Positions 50,821 through 60,053 of a stretch of 64,000 bases of DNA are shown in pieces. Source of the stretch: Riemerella columbipharyngis (GTDB lineage Bacteria; Bacteroidota; Bacteroidia; Flavobacteriales; Weeksellaceae). The stretch's first letter is position 1; each line of letters starts with the position of its first letter. The notes under the pieces are model-generated. The model was not told the DNA's origin, made no database searches, and saw nothing but the letters and a program-made list of their open reading frames with translations. Both the position numbers and the translations under genes were made by a program. Location: positions 124,001-188,000 of the forward strand of contig NZ_FNAS01000001.1 of assembly GCF_900101995.1 (NCBI RefSeq), written 5' to 3'.

Positions 50821-53421
50821 CTAAAAAGGATATCCGAAAGCAAAATTCAAAGTAGGTTTTAGAGGCTTAAAGTATCTGAATTGCCATCTTTGCCCTTCCG
50901 GTTCGTTGGGGTCGTACATTTTGTAAGCTAAATCCACCCTTAGTAGAACATAGGCGACATTTATCCTTAGCCCAAAGCCGCTGCCTACTCCTAATTGTTT
51001 ATAGAATTTGTTAAACTTAAATTCATCGTTCAGTCCTCTGTTTTTGAGAGACCAAATGTTTCCGGCATCGGTGAATATTGCCCCCTCAAACATATCCGAA
51101 AACGGATAGCGGTACTCTATGCTGGTGGTCAGCTTTACATTGTCCATAATGTAGGAGCGTATTTTTGAGTCTAACTGGGAATCTGCAGGACCTAAGCCGC
51201 TAAATGCTACCCACGCTCTGATATCATTAGAGCCGCCATTGAAATACGAGCGTACAAAAGGCATAGAAGAAGAGTTGCCATAAGGAATGCCTATCCCGAT
51301 GAACTGCCTGATTGCGAGGGTCGTCTTTTGGTCATTAAGCGTAAAATTAAAATATTTTCTGGCATCTAAATCAAATTTCACAAACTGAGAAAAAGGAATC
51401 CCGAATATCGTTTTTTCTTTGCCGCTAAGCACACCTTGTTGTTTCCTATTTTGGGTTATTAGGTTTGGTATATTCCCTGCCAATTCTATTTTCCCATTAA
51501 AATAAAACGGATTTGTATAGCTTTTATTACCTCTTTCGTTGTAGAGGTAATTGTAGATGAGGGAAGTAATCAGCACATCTTGGGTTTGTCTGTCTTTATT
51601 GAGCAGAGATTGCACAAATGTATTGTACTCATCTATTTGTTCGGTGGGTAAGGAATTGATAAATCCGTTGTCCGAAAGGATATGAGAAGAGACTTCATCG
51701 TAGTTTTTGCCATTGATACCGTAAGATGGATTATAGCCGGCATAGAGGTTGAAAATTTTTTCTCGTATAAGATTATCTCCGGTGAAGAGTTCGTAGTATT
51801 TTTCTTTATTTTGGGTTAAGCTCAGCTGGGTATTAAAGAGGCTGAGTTTGTGCGAAATCACACTATTGACATCCATCGTGTAATTGAGTCCTGCATTGAA
51901 ATTTATCCTTCCCATACCGATATTATTCTGCACAGAAGTTCCCAAGACGATGGAAGAGCTTGGTGTATATCTTTTTGGGACAAAATTATAGTACTTGAAA
52001 GGGACTAAAAGCCTTGGTATATCCAGTTCGACTTGTGCAGAGAGTTCGTAGGCATTGAAAAGTTTGTTGGGGTTTTTAGCGTTTTTAGTCGTACCTACAA
52101 TTCCTGAAAAGCTGGTGCTGAGATTTTCTCCTCCTCCAAAGATATTTCTGGAAGTAAGCTCCAAAGAAGGGGAAAATCCGAAATTCAAAATTTGGGAATA
52201 ATGCACATCCATAGCCGTTCTTAGTTCGTAGCGTTTCATAGGGCTGAGGATATATCGCACATTCAGAATGCTGTCGTTAGGTTTTCTTTGCAGATATTCT
52301 TTATAGCTAATGATGTTGAAATTGTTCATTCCCATTAAGTTTCTTTTGGTAAGGTCTAATCTGCTTTGATTATAGACTTCTCCGTGTTTTAGCGTTATCG
52401 GCAGCCAGAGTGCTCTTGTATTGTACTTGTTGTCGGCTTTATGGATAAATACGCTGTCTTTGGTTTGTTTTTCGTTGAATGTATAATCTTTAGTTTTCAG
52501 TGTGTCTTTTATATTTCTATCGTTAATGAGGTAAATGTCTATTTTTCCAATAGTTGTTTTTCTATAAGGCGTATCCAGAGAGTCCCGGTGAATGTCCATC
52601 GTAAGTGGAACATCTTTCTGGCTTTCAAGGGTATCTGCAGTAAAATAGATTTCATTGTTATTTCTATTGAAATTGTAGTACCCCTCTTGCTGCATTTGGG
52701 CATTTATCCGTTTGATTTCTTTTTCAAGATTGGTTTGGTCCAAGACCATACCTATTTTTATTTTGTTGTCTTTATAATTTCTTTCGTATAAAGCCCTAAT
52801 ATTTTTATCAGGAATATTGTAATAAAAATTTTTAATAATGGTAGGCGTGCCGGTTTTTACAGAATAGGTTACTTTGGCTTTTTTGGCCATTATATCTTTG
52901 TTAATATCGTAATGAGTTTCGGCATCCCAATAGCCTTTATAGACTAAAAATTGTTTGATGTTTTTGGCACTGTTTTCGGTTTTACTTTCGTTTAGGATTA
53001 CCGGTACACTTCCTATAGAGTGCAGGAATCTGCTGATAAACATACTTTTACCCTTGTACTCGGGGTGTCCGTATTTTATAAAGAGAGAATCCCTTAGAGC
53101 TTGGTTTCTCATTTGGTTGGGATAAGTCATATACTCATTGATAATGGTATCGTACTTTGGATTTGCCAAATCATACGCCCATAGGGTAATAGGGAACAAG
53201 AAAAGAAATTTTTTATTAGGTTTTTGGGCGATATAATCCGGAATCTGACTGGAAAATATCTTTTTATCCGTATATTTGAATTTGTTTTTGGTAAGCAGGT
53301 ACTCGCCTCTGGGTACTTTATTGGTGGTGCTGCAAGAGTTTGAGAAAATGATTACCATTATTGTAGATAACAGAAAAATATAATATTTTTGACAATATTT
53401 CAAAATATGCTTACGAATCAT
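50821..53421 (-). CDS. BamA/TamA-family outer-membrane lipoprotein
   Basis: 866 residues. Lipobox SNSCSTT after an N-terminal helix, then POTRA-like segments (GTPTIIKNFYYNI, QTNLEKEIKRINAQMQQEGYY, GEVYNQSRLDLTKRNLMG), then a 16-strand barrel from about residue 400 with SSSMPFVRSYFNGGSNDIRAW and the closing strand LNFAFGYPF. It belongs to the Omp85 superfamily; the lipoprotein form is common in Bacteroidota and resembles TamA more than BamA. Inserts or assembles outer-membrane proteins. Confidence 0.88.
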   Translation of the reverse strand: MIRKHILKYCQKYYIFLLSTIMVIIFSNSCSTTNKVPRGEYLLTKNKFKYTDKKIFSSQIPDYIAQKPNKKFLFLFPITLWAYDLANPKYDTIINEYMTYPNQMRNQALRDSLFIKYGHPEYKGKSMFISRFLHSIGSVPVILNESKTENSAKNIKQFLVYKGYWDAETHYDINKDIMAKKAKVTYSVKTGTPTIIKNFYYNIPDKNIRALYERNYKDNKIKIGMVLDQTNLEKEIKRINAQMQQEGYYNFNRNNNEIYFTADTLESQKDVPLTMDIHRDSLDTPYRKTTIGKIDIYLINDRNIKDTLKTKDYTFNEKQTKDSVFIHKADNKYNTRALWLPITLKHGEVYNQSRLDLTKRNLMGMNNFNIISYKEYLQRKPNDSILNVRYILSPMKRYELRTAMDVHYSQILNFGFSPSLELTSRNIFGGGENLSTSFSGIVGTTKNAKNPNKLFNAYELSAQVELDIPRLLVPFKYYNFVPKRYTPSSSIVLGTSVQNNIGMGRINFNAGLNYTMDVNSVISHKLSLFNTQLSLTQNKEKYYELFTGDNLIREKIFNLYAGYNPSYGINGKNYDEVSSHILSDNGFINSLPTEQIDEYNTFVQSLLNKDRQTQDVLITSLIYNYLYNERGNKSYTNPFYFNGKIELAGNIPNLITQNRKQQGVLSGKEKTIFGIPFSQFVKFDLDARKYFNFTLNDQKTTLAIRQFIGIGIPYGNSSSMPFVRSYFNGGSNDIRAWVAFSGLGPADSQLDSKIRSYIMDNVKLTTSIEYRYPFSDMFEGAIFTDAGNIWSLKNRGLNDEFKFNKFYKQLGVGSGFGLRINVAYVLLRVDLAYKMYDPNEPEGQRWQFRYFKPLKPTLNFAFGYPF
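53384..53391 (+). promoter_or_regulatory. -7 element of the RNA methyltransferase gene, inside the tamA-like gene
   Basis: TATTTTTG, with TTG at 53361-53363 exactly 20 nt upstream, 15 nt before ATG 53407. It sits within the first codons of the opposite gene. Confidence 0.65.
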
Positions 53422-54132
53422 AAGATTAAGATTTTACAGTCTCTGGATAAAAAAAAATTTAGACAAAAATACAATTTGTTTTTGGTTGAGGGCAACAAAA
53501 TTATCAAAGAACTTAAAAACTCGCCGTTTCAGGTTGAGGAAATCTATTCTACAAATCCGGCAGAGATAGATTTTTTCGGTGATAAAATAATTCCCATTAG
53601 CGATAGCGAACTAAAGAAAATTAGTTTTCTAAAAACCCCGAAAGACAGTGTGGCAGTCTGCCGCCTCAAAAGCTCTTCTATCCTTGATGCTTCTATCAAT
53701 ATAGTATTAGACGGCATACAAGATCCGGGTAATCTGGGGACTATCATTCGTCTGGCAGATTGGTTTGGCATAGAGCAAGTAATCTGCAGCAAAGATACTG
53801 TAGATGTCTATAATCCCAAGGTAATACAAGCTACAATGGGGTCTTTTACGAGAGTAAATGTATCCTACACGGCTCTAAGTGATTTTTTAACTGGCACAGA
53901 GGGCGTAAATATAGGTACGGATATGGAGGGAACCTCTCTTTTTGAGTTTGATTTTCCCAAGAAATTCAATCTTATTCTCGGCAACGAAGGGAACGGTATA
54001 AAACCTGAAACTTTATCAAGCCTCAGTCATAAAATTACAATCCCCCGATTTGGCAAAAACCAAAGTGCGGAAAGCCTCAATGTCTCTATGGCTGCGGCAA
54101 TAATAACAGCACAGATTTTTGCTAAACATTAA
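53407..54132 (+). CDS. TrmH/SpoU-family RNA 2'-O-methyltransferase
   Basis: 241 residues from ATG 53407. N-terminal substrate-binding domain (KKKFRQKYNLFLVEGNKII), then SPOUT knot motifs LDGIQDPGNLGTIIRLADWF, LGNEGNGIKPE and IPRFGKNQSAESLNVSMAAA. It methylates a ribose in rRNA or tRNA with S-adenosylmethionine; the target nucleotide is unknown. Its start overlaps the divergent gene's start by 15 bp; its stop TAA overlaps the next convergent stop. Confidence 0.9.
   Translation: MLTNHKIKILQSLDKKKFRQKYNLFLVEGNKIIKELKNSPFQVEEIYSTNPAEIDFFGDKIIPISDSELKKISFLKTPKDSVAVCRLKSSSILDASINIVLDGIQDPGNLGTIIRLADWFGIEQVICSKDTVDVYNPKVIQATMGSFTRVNVSYTALSDFLTGTEGVNIGTDMEGTSLFEFDFPKKFNLILGNEGNGIKPETLSSLSHKITIPRFGKNQSAESLNVSMAAAIITAQIFAKH
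53464..53495 (-). promoter_or_regulatory. promoter of the tamA-like gene, inside the methyltransferase gene
   Basis: Minus strand TTG (53495-53493), 21 nt, TATTTTTG (53471-53464). Predicted start near 53458 gives a leader of about 37 nt and about 60 nt of antisense overlap with the methyltransferase mRNA. Confidence 0.6.
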
Positions 54133-54605
54133 GGAATATTTTTTTTGGAATTTTCTACGCGGTCTATAAAACTTCTTAGAAATATAGGGACAATGTATAG
54201 AATAGCTATACCCAAAATTCTTTTTGTCCAGCTTTTATGGTACAGCTGTTTTTTTACAAGGTTTCCGACAAAATTTACAGCACTGATTTTTAGAAAACTA
54301 TCTAAAAAACTCTCGGATAGATTTTCGTTCTTTAGCGAAACCAATGCGTTTTTGTTTTTAGAAGAAATATTTTCTTTTACTTTATCAGAAATAAGATTTA
54401 CTAAGTTTCCTGTGTTTAGAGCTAATTTGGATTTTCCATCATCATCTTTCCGCTCGGAGAGAAAGCGGTCTGTAAAACCATTGGTAAATACAGATAGAGA
54501 AGCTTTAGGATTCTTAAAAGTAATGAGGGATTCTATTTCTGCAATCTCATTTTTTAATGTCCGTTTTTGCTTTTTCAGGTCGTACAAACTTCTTATACTT
54601 CTCAT
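54129..54605 (-). CDS. unknown protein with C-terminal membrane helix, third gene of ytxH-holin set
   Basis: 158 residues. Charged N-terminal half (LYDLKKQKRTLKNEIAEIES, helical), a middle (NLISDKVKENISSKNKN), and one C-terminal hydrophobic stretch (ILGIAILYIVPIFLRSFI). No named family recognised. It follows the holin-like gene by 6 bp and is usual company for YtxH and holin-X genes in Flavobacteriia (recollection). The stop overlaps the convergent methyltransferase stop by 3 bp. Confidence 0.6.
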   Translation of the reverse strand: MRSIRSLYDLKKQKRTLKNEIAEIESLITFKNPKASLSVFTNGFTDRFLSERKDDDGKSKLALNTGNLVNLISDKVKENISSKNKNALVSLKNENLSESFLDSFLKISAVNFVGNLVKKQLYHKSWTKRILGIAILYIVPIFLRSFIDRVENSKKNIP

Positions 54606-54611
54606 ATTCTA

Positions 54612-54920
54612 TTATTTATTTAAAATTTTGAAAACGATATTGGCTAAGACTGATTTTACTGATTTTTTTGCTAAGATAAAAATGAGTAACAGCAATATAT
54701 GTCCTCCGGATACAATAAGAAATCCATAAGAAATTTTAGCTAAATAAGAGCCGATAAGCAAAGCTAATCCTATATTAACCATTATAGAAAACAAAAGCAC
54801 CATCATTGCCATAATGGCAGCAAAAACAATTCCGCTTATTTTTTCTGCCATCTTTTCTTTTGCTTCAAGTTTTGCCAGCTCTATTTTTTTTGAAATATAA
54901 TCTTTAAAAATATTGAACAT
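54612..54920 (-). CDS. phage holin-X family membrane protein
   Basis: 102 residues from ATG 54920 (ATG 54929 is also possible). An amphipathic N-terminus (FNIFKDYISKKIELAKLEAK) and two helices (FAAIMAMMVLLFSIMVNIGL and GFLIVSGGHILLLLIFILA). It matches the actinobacterial holin-X family, which in chromosomes is not phage-related and is of unknown function, perhaps envelope stress. Confidence 0.75.
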   Translation of the reverse strand: MFNIFKDYISKKIELAKLEAKEKMAEKISGIVFAAIMAMMVLLFSIMVNIGLALLIGSYLAKISYGFLIVSGGHILLLLIFILAKKSVKSVLANIVFKILNK

Positions 54921-54949
54921 TCTAATCATTTTTTTTGTTAACAGTAGCA

Positions 54950-54983
54950 AAGATATAAAAAAAGGAGCTCAATACAAGCTCCT
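54950..54983 (-). terminator. terminator between ytxH and the holin-X gene
   Basis: AGGAGCT / AGCTCCT stem (54963-54969, 54977-54983) with seven T on the minus strand; likely lets YtxH be made in excess over the membrane proteins. Confidence 0.7.
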
Positions 54984-55011
54984 AAAAACTAAAACTACGA
55001 TTAAAACCTAA

Positions 55012-55356
55012 TTATTTAAGGTTGTCTAATTCAGATTCCACATCTTTCGCTACGGAAGAGGCTTTATCTTTTACTTTGTCCTTGTATTTGTCATAAGTAT
55101 CTTTTACAGAAGATACTAAGTCGTCTACTTTGGATTTAGTCTTATCAGAATAGTCATTGTAGTGATCTATTGCTTTTTCTTTAGCCTGTTTATACTTTTC
55201 ACTGGCTTGGTCTTTTAGGTCTTCGGCTTTTTTTCTTATTTTCTTTCTTGTTTTTTTACCTTCTTCCGGAGCGTAAAGCATTCCCAAGATTACTCCTGCC
55301 GCAGCACCGGCTAAAAGTCCTGCCAATATTCCTGATTTGTTTCCTTTTCTTGCCAT
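55012..55356 (-). CDS. YtxH domain protein
   Basis: 114 residues: ILAGLLAGAAAGVILGMLYAP (glycine-alanine hydrophobic segment, residues 9-29) followed by a lysine-rich amphipathic coiled region with 11-residue LEA-like periodicity (KAEDLKDQASEKYKQAKEKA). Typical of YtxH/Gas-vesicle-like small stress proteins; role not established. Confidence 0.82.
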   Translation of the reverse strand: MARKGNKSGILAGLLAGAAAGVILGMLYAPEEGKKTRKKIRKKAEDLKDQASEKYKQAKEKAIDHYNDYSDKTKSKVDDLVSSVKDTYDKYKDKVKDKASSVAKDVESELDNLK

Positions 55357-55633
55357 GATTATTGATTTTATAAAATTATTATTATTAATTTTTAATTACC
55401 ATACAAATTGCAATATCTGTGCCACATATCATTTTTTTTTACGAAATACTGGGGATTGTCATACATATGCTGGTAGTTGGTGTCGTCTCATTTTATATTG
55501 ATATTGTTTTTTTTGTTCATTGAATATGAGCAAAGTTTTTTACTTGTTCAAGAGGATGGTTTTAATAAATAATACTCTTTGGATTTTGGATGCATTTTTT
55601 TTCAATTACTCAAAAATTCAAGATGGTATTCTA

Positions 55634-55663
55634 TTGCAAATTGAAAAAATATTTTTACCTTTG
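55634..55663 (+). promoter_or_regulatory. promoter of rplS
   Basis: TTG (55634-55636), 19 nt, TACCTTTG (55656-55663). Start predicted near 55668, leaving a leader of about 65 nt. Confidence 0.75.
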
Positions 55664-55735
55664 CACCTCGTTAATCAACCTCTGACGAGAGCCGTGTATG
55701 TTGTTTAGCTTTTAACCTTTTTATTATTAAAAGAA
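55664..55735 (+). promoter_or_regulatory. structured leader of rplS (candidate autoregulatory element)
   Basis: CTCGT (near 55667) can pair with ACGAG (near 55685), and CTTTTAA with TTAAAAG directly before the start codon. Leader elements upstream of L19 have been proposed for Flavobacteria in comparative surveys; I cannot confirm the match. Confidence 0.4.
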
Positions 55736-56095
55736 ATGGATTTAATTAAGTATGTACAAGACAAGTACATTGACAAAAAAGAGTTCCCAAAATTCAAAGC
55801 CGGTGATACCATCACGGTATACTATGAAATTAAAGAGGGACAAAAGACAAGAACACAGTTTTTTAAAGGTGTAGTTATTCAATTGAGAGGTAGCGGTGCT
55901 ACAAAAACTTTTACTATCAGAAAAATGAGTGGTGATGTAGGTGTAGAAAGAGTATTCCCAATCAATATGCCAGCACTGCAAAAAATAACTCTTGATAGAA
56001 GAGGTAGCGTAAGAAGAGCAAGAATCTACTACTTCCGTAATCTTAGAGGTAAGAAAGCGAGAATTAAAGATAAAGCTTATACTGCTGCGAAGTAA
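55736..56095 (+). CDS. rplS: 50S ribosomal protein L19
   Basis: 119 residues. FKAGDTITVYYEIKEGQKTR, RRGSVRRARIYYFRNLRGKK and the preceding VERVFPINMP are L19 hallmarks. It sits at the 30S-50S interface. Transcribed alone between a good promoter and a strong terminator. Confidence 0.97.
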   Translation: MDLIKYVQDKYIDKKEFPKFKAGDTITVYYEIKEGQKTRTQFFKGVVIQLRGSGATKTFTIRKMSGDVGVERVFPINMPALQKITLDRRGSVRRARIYYFRNLRGKKARIKDKAYTAAK

Positions 56096-56104
56096 GATAG
56101 GAAA

Positions 56105-56145
56105 AAACCAAAAAGCCTCTCAAATTGAGAGGGCTTTTTGGTTTT
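56105..56145. terminator. bidirectional terminator between rplS and recO
   Basis: A long stem (AAACCAAAAAGCC-TCTC with GAGAGGGCTTTTTGGTTT, one bulge) around AAATT; it overlaps the recO stop codon. Confidence 0.8.
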
Positions 56146-56821
56146 ACAAAATTTGTCTTAAAATTTCTAATGATTTGGGCGAAGTAAAATCCGCAATATG
56201 ATGCCCGCAATAGTCCATTAGAATGTCTATGATTTTTTTTCTGTGGGTGTTTTTTAATCCCATATTAAGAAAAGAGAAATCATCGATAGACCTTATGATT
56301 TGAGATAATTCTTCTCCTAATGTAAATGTACTGCTTTCATTTGTGAAAATACCGTTTTTTGTATCAAAATAAACAGCATCTGAAAAATCAAAACCGTAGC
56401 CTAAGTATTTTATAATTTTATAAAGATAAAAAGCTAAGGCGTTGTTCTGTGATAAATTTTTGCAATATTCTGACAATAAATCATAAACGATGCCATTGGG
56501 CTCTCCGTAGGGAATAACTTTAGCAATAAACTCTGCAGCCAGCATCATTTGTGCATTATTGATAATAGAGTATTCCAATTCCTTGGTGCTGTCGGAAACA
56601 GATATTTTAGTAATCTGCGGTAAGCCTTTCTGAGACTCGGATGCGGTAAAATCTATTCCCATAAGAGGACTTAGATAGCTTTTCTTTTTATTTTGTCTGA
56701 GGTAGATATTTTTTATAAAATAAGACTCTATGCCATTCTCTCTTTCAAAGATTTTTACAATGGCACTCACATCATTGTACTTGAGATAAGACAATATGAA
56801 TCCGGATTTTGTAACAGTCAT
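56144..56821 (-). CDS. recO: DNA repair protein RecO
   Basis: 225 residues. OB-fold N-terminus (TVTKSGFILSYLKYNDVSAIVKIFERENG) and helical C-domain. The zinc-finger cysteines of proteobacterial RecO are absent, as usual in Bacteroidota. It loads RecA on SSB-coated DNA with RecR. Two bp after porZ, last gene of a four-gene minus-strand operon. Confidence 0.9.
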   Translation of the reverse strand: MTVTKSGFILSYLKYNDVSAIVKIFERENGIESYFIKNIYLRQNKKKSYLSPLMGIDFTASESQKGLPQITKISVSDSTKELEYSIINNAQMMLAAEFIAKVIPYGEPNGIVYDLLSEYCKNLSQNNALAFYLYKIIKYLGYGFDFSDAVYFDTKNGIFTNESSTFTLGEELSQIIRSIDDFSFLNMGLKNTHRKKIIDILMDYCGHHIADFTSPKSLEILRQIL

Positions 56822-56823
56822 AA

Positions 56824-59100
56824 TCAGTTAACCACTGCTATTTTAGCCGTAGCAGTTTCGGTACCGTCGCTATTGGTCATCAGCACGAAATAGATGCCGG
56901 ATGCTACTTTTTGTCCGTTTTGATTTCTGAGATTCCACTCGTAGAAGCCTCCTCTTACCACACCTTGATGAACCAAATTTCCTGTGACATCGGTTATTCT
57001 TATATTGGTTTTATCTGCAAGTCCTCTTATTGTTACATTTCCTCTATACTGCTTGGTTACAACAGGATTAGGATAGACCAAAACATTATTGAAACTATTT
57101 CCTACTTCTTTAACATCCGAAGTATAAGCCACTATTCCGTCTTTTGTCGCAAAATAAACGATACCTTTCCGGTCGTCAATCTGAATGTCTGTAACATTAT
57201 TGACCGGCAGAGGTGAGTTCTCTTTCGTAAAATGCTGAATGGTTTTTTGTCCGTCTGATGACAAGTAATATACACCACCGCCACTTACAGAGACCCATTT
57301 GTTGTTTCCTGAGTCTACGGCTATACTAAGAATTGATGCATTTCTGAAAAGTTCCTCCGGAATCCCCGATTGAATGATGACAATAGGTTCCAATTTTGCA
57401 TTCTCAAGATTTCCATTAATATTATTAAGGATTTTTAAGCCTAATTTAGTTCCTATCCAGGTGGTATCGTTATTGTCAATAGCCACAGAGAGACTTCCCT
57501 CTGAGCTGTCTGTGGAATTAAATCCATTCTTTTGGTCGAGAATGGTGTAACGGTCGTCGTTTAAGTTTTCAGGCGTATTATTGTAGTCGTAAATCAGAAA
57601 GCTGGAAGTCCTTGCCATTGGACACCATAAAGTGCTGTTATGGACTAGCGGCCGTTCAAGGGAAATATTCTTTCCTCCTCCTAAATCATTATACTTATCA
57701 AAAGAATCTGTTTGTCTATCATAAATAAAAATTCCCGCTGCGGCATCATTGCCTATAAACGAAGCTGTATTGAATAATGTCCCACTTTCGGTAAAAGCCA
57801 ATCCTACCGGTCTATTATGAAAATTATCGCCTCCTATTGAATATTGTTTACAATTTTGTATGTCATTCTGCTCTTTGTCATAAGTACATTTATATATCCC
57901 TTTACTCCCACTAAAAGTGTAATTAGTAAAGAAAATCTCACCGGATTTTACGGGATTTTCGGCGACATCCAATACATTAAAACTTCCGTTATTGCCAGTG
58001 AAATAAGAAGGATAAATCCATTGGCTTCCATTATAAAAATAAAAACCTAAATTATCCGGACTAAGAAACGGTGTGTTATAATCATTTCTATCCCCTGTGG
58101 ATACTAATATCTTGTCGCCCGATAAAGACATTTTGTAAGCCTGATTGTTGTACGGTCCATCAGGTTTTATTTTCTCTGGCTGGGTATCCGAATATTTAAC
58201 CATTCCCATATGCTTAGTTCCTGCAAAAATACCTTCATCTCCTGCATACGCTGCACTTAGAGACATTTCCGGAAAGGAATATTCGCCTATGGAACTTCCA
58301 TTGGAGGCATTGAATAGATAAACTTTATGACTGTTGGCATCACTAACGATTAAGGAATCTCCTTTTAGCGATAAATCTGTAATATTCTGAAATGATTGAG
58401 ATAAGGTAGATAAATTCTGAGATAGATAGACCGCTGTTTTTGTCGCAAATACGCTATGTTGTTCATTGCTTGCCGTAAGGATAAAGTTTCCGGTCTTTAG
58501 AGTCTGCCAAGTGCTGTAATCCGAAAAATTCACATCCAAAGTATGGGATATTACTCCTCTTTTAGTAGCGGCATACACGACATTATCTTTGACAAAAGCC
58601 GAAAGAGCAGGGGTATAGTTGGTGCTTTCTCTAAAAAATGCCGTATCCCCGAATTCTTTCTTTTTCAAATCAAAAACGGATACGCCGTAATTCGCCGAAA
58701 TAATAGCTTTATCGCCATTTATAGAAATAGAATTTACCGCCTTGCTTCCAGTATAGCTTTGTGCGATGGGGATATCTACGATATAGAATATTCCGTCGGG
58801 ATTGATAACATCCATAGCTCCGCTTTCATAGCCTATCAATGCGGTTTTTGTTTTCGGATTATAGCCAAATGCCGATATTTTCACCTCGTGAAGTCCATTG
58901 GCTTTAGATAATTTTGAAATTTCTCCTGTCTGGTTATTATAGAAAAATAAACCATTGGAGGATGCTGCTATTAGGCCGTTTTCGTTTTTTCTTATTTTCA
59001 AAATATTATTGTAAGAAAAAAGATCTGTCCACCGTTCTTGTTTTTGTGCAAAAGAGCAAAGCATTCCAAAACAAAATATAAATATTAAAAAGCGTTTCAT
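56824..59100 (-). CDS. porZ: type IX secretion system protein PorZ
   Basis: 758 residues, close to the 776 of Porphyromonas gingivalis PorZ. Signal peptide MKRFLIFIFCFGMLCSFAQ, N-terminal PorZ-type propeller (WTDLFSYNNILKIRKNENG), a second propeller with two-component-regulator-like repeats (NNTPENLNDDRYTI; TDIQIDDRKGIVYFATKDGI), and a type A C-terminal sorting domain (VLVYPNPV, GIYFVLMTN). PorZ sits on the cell surface and presents anionic LPS to the T9SS attachment complex. The neighbour recO is typical. Confidence 0.87.
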   Translation of the reverse strand: MKRFLIFIFCFGMLCSFAQKQERWTDLFSYNNILKIRKNENGLIAASSNGLFFYNNQTGEISKLSKANGLHEVKISAFGYNPKTKTALIGYESGAMDVINPDGIFYIVDIPIAQSYTGSKAVNSISINGDKAIISANYGVSVFDLKKKEFGDTAFFRESTNYTPALSAFVKDNVVYAATKRGVISHTLDVNFSDYSTWQTLKTGNFILTASNEQHSVFATKTAVYLSQNLSTLSQSFQNITDLSLKGDSLIVSDANSHKVYLFNASNGSSIGEYSFPEMSLSAAYAGDEGIFAGTKHMGMVKYSDTQPEKIKPDGPYNNQAYKMSLSGDKILVSTGDRNDYNTPFLSPDNLGFYFYNGSQWIYPSYFTGNNGSFNVLDVAENPVKSGEIFFTNYTFSGSKGIYKCTYDKEQNDIQNCKQYSIGGDNFHNRPVGLAFTESGTLFNTASFIGNDAAAGIFIYDRQTDSFDKYNDLGGGKNISLERPLVHNSTLWCPMARTSSFLIYDYNNTPENLNDDRYTILDQKNGFNSTDSSEGSLSVAIDNNDTTWIGTKLGLKILNNINGNLENAKLEPIVIIQSGIPEELFRNASILSIAVDSGNNKWVSVSGGGVYYLSSDGQKTIQHFTKENSPLPVNNVTDIQIDDRKGIVYFATKDGIVAYTSDVKEVGNSFNNVLVYPNPVVTKQYRGNVTIRGLADKTNIRITDVTGNLVHQGVVRGGFYEWNLRNQNGQKVASGIYFVLMTNSDGTETATAKIAVVN

Positions 59101-60044
59101 TATATCCTTATTTTATCGTCGATAATTTGATTGTTCCAAGCGATATTTTTTACATTATGATGGCTATCGAAATAGAAATCTATTCGCCCTAACAGAAGTC
59201 CTGCCCAGCCCACTTGATTGACTAAAACTTTTTGGTTTTTTCTATTTCTGAAAACTTGTGGTTCCGGCAAAAATGTATGGGTATGCCCGCCTAATATGAT
59301 GTCTATATTATCGGTCCGCTTAGCAAGCTCTACATCGCATATTTTCTCCGGCTGGTCGGGATATTGGTAGCCTATGTGGGAAAGACATACTACCAGATCA
59401 CAATGCTTTTGGTTTCTGAGAAAATCCGAATAATGCTGTGCCACTTCCACGGGGTCGTTGTAAACCGTTTCGCCATAACTCTTTTTGCCCACCAACCCCT
59501 TGAGTTCTATACCAAGTCCGAAGAGACCTACCTTTATGCCGCCTTTATTAATGACTTTGTAGGGGATGGTCCGCCCATCTAATATCGTATTTTGGAAATC
59601 ATAATTGGAACAGATGAATGGGAATTTGGCATTGGGCAAGACTTTAAGAAAGCCCTCAAGCCCGTTATCAAAATCGTGGTTTCCCATAGTAGAGGCCTCG
59701 TAGCCCATCATAGACATCAGCTTAAATTCCAGCTCTCCGCCAAACATATTGAAATAAGGCGTTCCCTGAAAAATATCTCCGCTGTCCAGCAGCAGTACAT
59801 TCTTTTCTTTAGCCCTGATGTCGCTTATTAGTTTTGCTCTCCGTGCAAAGCCGCCTTGGTTGGGGTTTCGGGTGTAGCTGGCATCAAATGGCTCTATATG
59901 GCTGTGCTGGTCGTTAGTATGTAGTATGGTGAGTTTTTTTTCGGTGCCGAAATTATTTATTATTTCTGCTTTCAGAGTGTTTGGAATTAAGGACATAGCA
60001 AGAGCACCGCCGCCTATTGTCTTTATAAAATCTTTTCTTTTCAT
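59100..60044 (-). CDS. metallophosphatase domain of a split 5'-nucleotidase
   Basis: 314 residues. Signal with MKRKDFIKTIGGGALAMSLI, resembling a Tat-type signal but with Lys-Arg-Lys instead of a clean twin Arg. Metal sites: ILHTNDQHSH, LLDSGDIFQG, MGNHDFDNG, VCLSHIG, LGGHTHTF, the complete UshA-type catalytic half. Its missing C-terminal substrate-binding half is encoded by the gene immediately upstream. Stop overlaps the porZ start (TAATG). Confidence 0.9.
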   Translation of the reverse strand: MKRKDFIKTIGGGALAMSLIPNTLKAEIINNFGTEKKLTILHTNDQHSHIEPFDASYTRNPNQGGFARRAKLISDIRAKEKNVLLLDSGDIFQGTPYFNMFGGELEFKLMSMMGYEASTMGNHDFDNGLEGFLKVLPNAKFPFICSNYDFQNTILDGRTIPYKVINKGGIKVGLFGLGIELKGLVGKKSYGETVYNDPVEVAQHYSDFLRNQKHCDLVVCLSHIGYQYPDQPEKICDVELAKRTDNIDIILGGHTHTFLPEPQVFRNRKNQKVLVNQVGWAGLLLGRIDFYFDSHHNVKNIAWNNQIIDDKIRI

Positions 60045-60053
60045 TGATCTTTT

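Noticed and set aside
54612-55356. Prophage remnant suggested by the holin-like gene
   Set aside because: No other phage gene is present; holin-X and YtxH genes are chromosomal housekeeping neighbours in this class.
55520-55708. 62-residue frame upstream of rplS
   Set aside because: It overlaps the rplS promoter and leader, has low-complexity composition and no family resemblance.
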